Positions 5,905 to 9,542 of a DNA stretch of 9,542 nucleotides are shown here, piece after piece. Position 1 is the first letter of the stretch; the number at the start of each line of letters is the position of its first letter. The position numbers were made by a program, and so were the translations under genes. The notes beneath the pieces are model-generated. The model was given only the letters and a program-made list of their open reading frames with translations, searched no databases and had not been told where the DNA came from. This stretch comes from Spirochaetaceae bacterium (GTDB taxonomy: Bacteria > Spirochaetota > Spirochaetia > SZUA-6 > RPPD01): positions 1-9,542 of the forward strand of contig RPPD01000046.1 in assembly GCA_003818675.1 (NCBI GenBank), written 5' to 3'.

Positions 5905-7665
5905 CTACCCACCCATTTCGCGCTCGCCCAACAGCATTTTGATCTCGCGGATACCCTGAAGGAGCGCTTCACGCGTCAGGTTCTGGAAACGCTTGGGGAG
6001 CATTTCGCGGCTCGTGCATTCCAGGACCGCCACCAGGTTCTGAAGCTCAATCTCATGGGGGTAAGCGGGCGGCACGAAGTCACGGACCGTCTGCTCCAGG
6101 TCTTCCCTTGTTATGTTTACGTGGTTGTTCATTGCGGAGACAAACTTGGCGCGTATGAGGATGGCCTCCAGGTCAGCACCCGAGAAATCAAAGCGATGGC
6201 GCTTGAAGAGGTCCACGATGTTAACCTTCTGGAGCTTTAAGCTGAGTTTCTTGACCAGAATATTGAAGAGGTCCATCTTCTCCTCGATGGTTTCCGGGTA
6301 AAAGAGCGCGAGGTGTTCCTCGGCACGGCCCTGGCGCTTCAAGTCAATGGGCAGAAGGTCAGGCCGGCATGTGATGAGAAACCAGATGATCTTGCCGCGA
6401 TACTCAGTGTTGCCCATGAAACTCGCGATCTGGGCGAAAATGCGGTTTGATGTACCGGAGTCCCCGTCCTGATTGCGGTTTCCCAGGAACGCGTCAGCCT
6501 CGTCTATCATCACTCCCACCGGAGCCATCGCCTTGCAGATGTTCAGGATCTTTTCCAGGTTGGCCTCGGTTACGCCCTGCCACTTTGAGCGGAAATTGCG
6601 GAACTTTACTATTGGTATGCCGATCTCGCCGGCAAAGGCCGTGACCATGAATGACTTGCCCGTTCCCACAGGCCCGGAAATGAGATAGCCGATGGGCAAT
6701 ACATCGAGCCTGCCCAGCTTGATTGCGCGCGCCGCGCTCTTGAACCGCTTCTTCACAAAATCATGGCCCGATACCATGTCCAGATCGTGTTCGCATTCAA
6801 TGAACTCCAGAAGGCCGATGGCCTCGGCTTCAATGAGTTCCTTTTTCTTTTTGCGAAGGTATTCCAGGCTGAGGCATCGCCCTTCCTGGTATGACTCGGC
6901 CACGAGCTGGTTTAGGTTGATGAGGTTCAGTCCCGACGTCACCTTTGCTATCTCTTTTGTCGCAAGCCCGGGTTCCATGATGATTTTTTCATCCCGGTCC
7001 AGGAAATTGAGGAAGCTTTCACGGACCTTCTCGTCAGGAATTGGGATGTTTGTCTTGATGGTTGAAGGCGAGCGGACCATGCGCAGCGTGATATCCGAAA
7101 GATTTTCAGTGAGCAGGATAATGGATACATCACCCTGGGTGAAGATGGGGTCGTTCGCCCAGCGGTTCAGGGTTACAAGGCAAAAGCGTTCTTCCTCGGA
7201 ATAGCGGGAAACTTCTGTATTTGGTATGAGTGTTTCGGCATAGTCTATGATAAGCACCACGCGCTTGTTCTTGGCAATCTGCGTGTGGAAATGGCGCTCA
7301 AGGTTTTTAAACGCCCTGTAAGGGTCTGTTGAAAGGAGATCCTCTGCAGAATTTTCCGGGTTCGCCTTCTGCATCTCCTTCAGGTACTGTTCCCGCATGT
7401 CATTGTCGCAGAAGGTCACGCCGGAGGATCGGTCGTAAAAGGCGATGATGTCACGGTTGCCAAATAGTACGTCCGCAATGTAGTCCTGGATCTTGACGAA
7501 GTTGAAAGTGCCCTCTTTGAGCTTGTGCGGCAGAAAATCCCTGATATTGCCGTGCACAATGTATAGGTTTGCGGTCTGCGAGCAGTATTTGTAGGAAAGT
7601 TCCTGGGCCCAGGCAGGCAATACCTTGATAAAAGGCAGGTTTTTAAGAATCAGCTGTTCAGCCAT
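5905..7665 (-). CDS. Two-domain AAA+ ATPase (Ycf46-like arrangement)
   Basis: A 586-residue soluble ATPase. The C-terminal half (about 290-540) is a classical AAA module: Walker A GPVGTGKS at 331-338, Walker B VMIDEAD at 385-391, sensor-1 region WFLITCRPD at 428-436, and probable arginine-finger segment DLKRQGRAEEH at 441-451. FSGADLEAILIRA at 494-506 is the sensor-2 helix. The N-terminal half (about 20-285) looks like a second AAA fold that lost its P-loop: it keeps a Walker-B-like LIIDYAE at 138-144 and a sensor-1-like strand around 180-188, but at the expected P-loop position it has LYIVHGNIRDF (34-44). The linker AIGLLEFIE at 272-280, leading into the active module, resembles that of Ycf46-type ATPases. 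GGGAGGGGA directly before the ATG at 7665 and a near-consensus promoter upstream support the start. Its substrate is unknown; neighbouring protease and chaperone-like genes suggest protein remodelling. Confidence 0.88.
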   Translation of the reverse strand: MAEQLILKNLPFIKVLPAWAQELSYKYCSQTANLYIVHGNIRDFLPHKLKEGTFNFVKIQDYIADVLFGNRDIIAFYDRSSGVTFCDNDMREQYLKEMQKANPENSAEDLLSTDPYRAFKNLERHFHTQIAKNKRVVLIIDYAETLIPNTEVSRYSEEERFCLVTLNRWANDPIFTQGDVSIILLTENLSDITLRMVRSPSTIKTNIPIPDEKVRESFLNFLDRDEKIIMEPGLATKEIAKVTSGLNLINLNQLVAESYQEGRCLSLEYLRKKKKELIEAEAIGLLEFIECEHDLDMVSGHDFVKKRFKSAARAIKLGRLDVLPIGYLISGPVGTGKSFMVTAFAGEIGIPIVKFRNFRSKWQGVTEANLEKILNICKAMAPVGVMIDEADAFLGNRNQDGDSGTSNRIFAQIASFMGNTEYRGKIIWFLITCRPDLLPIDLKRQGRAEEHLALFYPETIEEKMDLFNILVKKLSLKLQKVNIVDLFKRHRFDFSGADLEAILIRAKFVSAMNNHVNITREDLEQTVRDFVPPAYPHEIELQNLVAVLECTSREMLPKRFQNLTREALLQGIREIKMLLGEREMGG

Positions 7666-7681
7666 AGTCCCCTCCCAGGGC

Positions 7682-7693
7682 GTACGGTCGTAC
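7682..7693. repeat. Inverted repeat GTACG-GT-CGTAC at the ATPase transcription start
   Basis: A perfect 5-bp inverted repeat with a 2-nt centre lies immediately downstream of the -10 box of the ATPase promoter, covering the predicted start of transcription near 7694. This is a usual place for a repressor operator. It is too short to be a stable RNA hairpin terminator. No cognate regulator is identified. Confidence 0.35.
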
Positions 7694-7700
7694 TTTTTTG

Positions 7701-7730
7701 ATTATATATAGAAAACAATGAGCTTGTCAA
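7701..7730 (-). promoter_or_regulatory. Near-perfect sigma-70 promoter of the AAA+ gene
   Basis: On the minus strand, TTGACA (7730-7725), an 18-nt spacer and TATAAT (7706-7701) match the vegetative consensus exactly in both boxes. Predicted transcription start is near 7694, giving a leader of about 29 nt that ends in the GGGAGGGGA ribosome-binding site of the ATPase. The -35 box lies 6 bp from the stop codon of the upstream YbjN-like gene, so the ATPase can be made independently of that gene. Confidence 0.8.
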
Positions 7731-7735
7731 CGAAG

Positions 7736-8194
7736 CTATTTCGTCCCGCCGAATTCCTGCATCAAAATATCATCCCAGTGGTCGGAGAAATAGCGCACCT
7801 CGTCAACAAGGAGCTTGAACTCCCCGTATTCAAGACCAGTGGTCTCATGGGTGGCCAAAAGAAGGACAAGGTTTTTCCTGATGGCAAAATAGAGCCCCAC
7901 GGATGTTGCGTTTAAATCCAGCAGCCTGCGGTATAGCGGGAGAAAGTTCTCTTGTGGAAGCTTCATGATGGTTCCGCCAATCTCGATGCAGTCCACATCG
8001 CCCTTGGACGGGCCCTTGTTGAACTTGAAAAGCTCTATGTGAAACTTGGCCGAGCCCTGCATGAGGTACCAGAGGTTTTTATCAGGGTCCTTTACCGAGG
8101 CAGGGTCGATGTTCCATTCCTTCAGAAGCTGTTCCACAAATGCCACCATTCCAGGAGCCGGAGCTTCCGTTATTCTTTTAAATTCCTCAAGCAT
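7736..8194 (-). CDS. YbjN / type III chaperone-like small protein
   Basis: A 152-residue acidic soluble protein with no signal peptide or membrane segment. The pattern matches the YbjN/CesT-like fold: an N-terminal helix (MVAFVEQLLKEWNID, residues 16-30), strands including LWYLMQGSAKFHIELF (41-56), then LPLYRRLLDLNATSVGLYFA (85-104), whose L-x-LN-x-x-x-x-G-x-x-FA signature is typical of secretion-chaperone-like proteins. A strand and C-terminal helix follow. Relatives range from type III secretion chaperones to stress-linked YbjN proteins, so this is most simply a protein-binding adaptor. No secretion genes are near, which argues against a true secretion chaperone. AAGGAGG about 7 nt before the ATG at 8194 gives a strong start, and the gene begins 17 nt after the protease stop, so the two are cotranscribed. 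The call is at fold level; function is not established. Confidence 0.65.
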   Translation of the reverse strand: MLEEFKRITEAPAPGMVAFVEQLLKEWNIDPASVKDPDKNLWYLMQGSAKFHIELFKFNKGPSKGDVDCIEIGGTIMKLPQENFLPLYRRLLDLNATSVGLYFAIRKNLVLLLATHETTGLEYGEFKLLVDEVRYFSDHWDDILMQEFGGTK

Positions 8195-8211
8195 TATCTT
8201 CCTCCTTGTTG

Positions 8212-9120
8212 TCAGGCGTCAAGCTTTGTACCGCAGTGCGAACAATACACTCCTGCCTGTTTTTCAGTTCCGCATGACTGGCAGGTCTTTTTTGCCGCAT
8301 CTGCCGCAAGAGAAACTGTTTTCTCCTCTGCTTCCGGCTGGTTTTGTGAACGCAGCAAAGTACCTCCGCAGTTGGTGCAGTAGTGCGCATCAGCTGCGTT
8401 CTGCTTTTTGCATGTATGACATATTCCTGTATCAGTAAAAAGGCCAACTGGCAATTCAACAACCGGATGCTCTATCCCGCACTCGGAGCAGTATTTCCCC
8501 TGCTTGCCGAGTCTGCCGCAGGAGATGCAGTACACTGACTTGGCTATCACAGAGTCTGCAGGCAGGCTCCTGTACGCATCTGCAAGATAAGTCGAGGGGA
8601 CTGCGAAGGAAAGCCCCTGCGCATCTGATATGATCCAGGTATTGATCCCTATGATTTCTCCGTGTATGTCTATAAGCGGTCCTCCGGAATTGCCGGGATT
8701 GATGGGAACATCTGTCTGGATGTATTTCACGTCACCAACCTGGCGGCAAGACGAGGAGATAATTCCCTTTGATACAGTGAAGTCCAGTCCGAGTGGATGG
8801 CCAATGGCGATAACATCCTCGCCTTCCATGTATGAAGTCCTGGATGCAAGAACGGGAAAATCCTGGAATACCAGACCCGGGCAGAGCAGGAAGGCGAAAT
8901 CCACCTTGCGGTTTGCGACAAGTACCCTGGCCAGATAGCGCTTGCGGTCATTTGTGGTAATACCGACCTGTGATGTACCCTCCACAACATGGCTGTTGGT
9001 GACAATGATCCCGCGGCTGTCAAGCATTATGCCGGTACCGCTTGACCCTGTTGGATTCAAAATCACCAGGATATTGTCCTTCATCTGCGCTATCATCTTT
9101 TCCAGCATATACACCATCAT
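8212..9120 (-). CDS. Trypsin-like (HtrA-type) serine protease with three zinc ribbons
   Basis: A 302-residue protein from the chosen start; numbering below counts from the longest frame (ATG at 9171). Residues about 22-205 form a trypsin/HtrA-type protease with the full triad: H61 in TNSHVV, D91 in KVDFAFL, and S162 in NPGNSGGPL. There is no PDZ domain. The C-terminal third carries three zinc-ribbon pairs: C215/C218 with C228/C231, C251/C254 with C265/C268, and C297/C300 with C310/C313. No signal peptide or membrane anchor is visible at the N terminus, and zinc ribbons are usually cytosolic, so a cytoplasmic site is likely, unlike periplasmic DegP. The ATG at 9171 would overlap the divergent gene's start. 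The tandem ATGs at 9120 and 9117, preceded by a weak G-rich stretch, lie just before the domain and are preferred; the exact start is uncertain. It heads the protease, YbjN-like, AAA+ series. Confidence 0.87.
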   Translation of the reverse strand: MMVYMLEKMIAQMKDNILVILNPTGSSGTGIMLDSRGIIVTNSHVVEGTSQVGITTNDRKRYLARVLVANRKVDFAFLLCPGLVFQDFPVLASRTSYMEGEDVIAIGHPLGLDFTVSKGIISSSCRQVGDVKYIQTDVPINPGNSGGPLIDIHGEIIGINTWIISDAQGLSFAVPSTYLADAYRSLPADSVIAKSVYCISCGRLGKQGKYCSECGIEHPVVELPVGLFTDTGICHTCKKQNAADAHYCTNCGGTLLRSQNQPEAEEKTVSLAADAAKKTCQSCGTEKQAGVYCSHCGTKLDA

Positions 9121-9158
9121 AGAACATCGCCCGCCGCCATTCAAGCGTATTTGCATCC

Positions 9159-9187
9159 TTGACTTAATCATGGTGAAGGACGAATAT
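9159..9187 (+). promoter_or_regulatory. Weak candidate promoter for the rRNA methylase gene
   Basis: TTGACT (9159-9164) followed after 17 nt by GAATAT (9182-9187, only three of six to the -10 consensus). If used, transcription would begin near 9194 and the only sensible start would be the ATG at 9197, giving an almost leaderless message. The good -35 is offset by the poor -10. Confidence 0.22.
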
Positions 9188-9542
9188 GACCGGATAATGG
9201 CAATTGAAGCAGATACAATAGAAATAACAATTACAGGTCTCGGTCACGAGGGCGAGGGAGTGGGAAGGACTGCAGACATCGTTGTATTTGTACCTGGCGC
9301 TCTCCTGTCAGAGGAGGTCTCTGTCAGGATCATTGAAAGGAAAAAATCCTTCTGCAGGGCGGAACTTGTGCAGATTATTTCACCCTCGCCTGACAGGATC
9401 ACGCCAGCCTGCCGGTACTTTGGCAAATGCGGCGGCTGTGATCTACAGCACATGGAGTACAAGGCTCAGCTCAATTTCAAGACACAGCGCGTCAAAGACG
9501 CTGTGCGCCGCATTGGTCGTGTTGATCCTGATCTCGTCAGGC
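9170..9542 (+). CDS. rlmD: RlmD-type 23S rRNA (uracil-5-)-methyltransferase, N-terminal part
   Basis: The first 124 codons of a gene that runs off the right edge. Residues about 10-70 form a TRAM RNA-binding domain (ITITGLGHEGEGVGR, then VVFVPGALLSEEVSVRI). This is followed by an iron-sulfur cysteine cluster, C81-x5-C87-GG-C90 in CRYFGKCGGCDLQHM, and by the start of the linker (YKAQLNFKTQRVKDAV). TRAM plus CGGC is the signature of the RumA/RlmD family, which methylates carbon 5 of a uracil in 23S rRNA; tRNA-specific TrmA lacks this arrangement. The catalytic methyltransferase domain lies outside the window, so RlmD and RlmC-like specificities cannot be separated. Two starts are possible, ATG 9170 and ATG 9197; family lengths favour the second (MAIEADTIEI), but neither has a good Shine-Dalgarno. 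It is divergent from the protease. Confidence 0.85.
   Translation, partial: MVKDEYDRIMAIEADTIEITITGLGHEGEGVGRTADIVVFVPGALLSEEVSVRIIERKKSFCRAELVQIISPSPDRITPACRYFGKCGGCDLQHMEYKAQLNFKTQRVKDAVRRIGRVDPDLVR

Noticed and set aside
6692..7204. A 170-codon plus-strand open frame opposite the AAA+ ATPase
   Set aside because: Its low-complexity Ser/Arg/Phe/Met composition is typical of antisense translation, and it covers the Walker A region of a clear ATPase.
7736..8194. The YbjN-like protein as a true type III secretion chaperone
   Set aside because: No secretion apparatus or effector gene is visible nearby; only a fold-level resemblance is supported.

Overview
The window reads as bacterial chromosome of moderate GC with dense coding and standard Shine-Dalgarno sites (AGGAG, GGAGGTGA, AAGGAGG). 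The content (FGGY kinase of the DIGTSSLKAG type, a LarC start, a PAS/HD-GYP phosphodiesterase, a six-helix sensor kinase, an RlmD-type rRNA methylase) points to a Gram-negative-type bacterium. A spirochaete or related environmental lineage is my guess, with low confidence, because no marker gene fixes the taxonomy. There are no mobile elements, CRISPR arrays or tRNA/rRNA genes.

Layout. Positions 1-1462 (minus) hold an FGGY carbohydrate kinase followed 14 nt later by the first codons of a gene that looks like larC, cut by the window edge. Positions 1530-2546 (minus) encode a PAS + HD-GYP cyclic-di-GMP phosphodiesterase. A 160-bp divergent promoter region (2547-2706) separates it from a small plus-strand PQ-loop/SemiSWEET-like membrane protein (2707-2976). 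That gene meets the next block tail to tail, with only 4 bp between stop codons.

The largest block runs on the minus strand from about 9120 down to 2981 and contains two modules. Module A is a cytoplasmic-looking trypsin/HtrA-type protease with three C-terminal zinc ribbons, then a small YbjN/secretion-chaperone-like protein, then a two-domain AAA+ ATPase (inactive-looking N-terminal half, intact C-terminal half, Ycf46-like arrangement). The ATPase has its own near-perfect sigma-70 promoter. Module B is a PhcB-like SAM-dependent methyltransferase whose stop overlaps (ATGA) the start of a six-transmembrane sensor histidine kinase. This recalls the PhcB/PhcS autoinducer synthase-receptor pair of Ralstonia, but no response regulator is present in the window. 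A 228-bp gap upstream of module B carries two copies of TTGTACAG exactly 21 bp apart.

At the right edge (9170 onward, plus strand) begins an RlmD-type 23S rRNA uracil-5 methyltransferase with a TRAM domain and an iron-sulfur cysteine cluster, cut by the window end.

The most interesting parts are the two modules: a possible methyl-ester-type cell-cell signalling pair, and a protease / small chaperone-like protein / AAA+ ATPase group that may form a cytoplasmic protein-handling system. Both functional readings are inferences from motifs and gene order.
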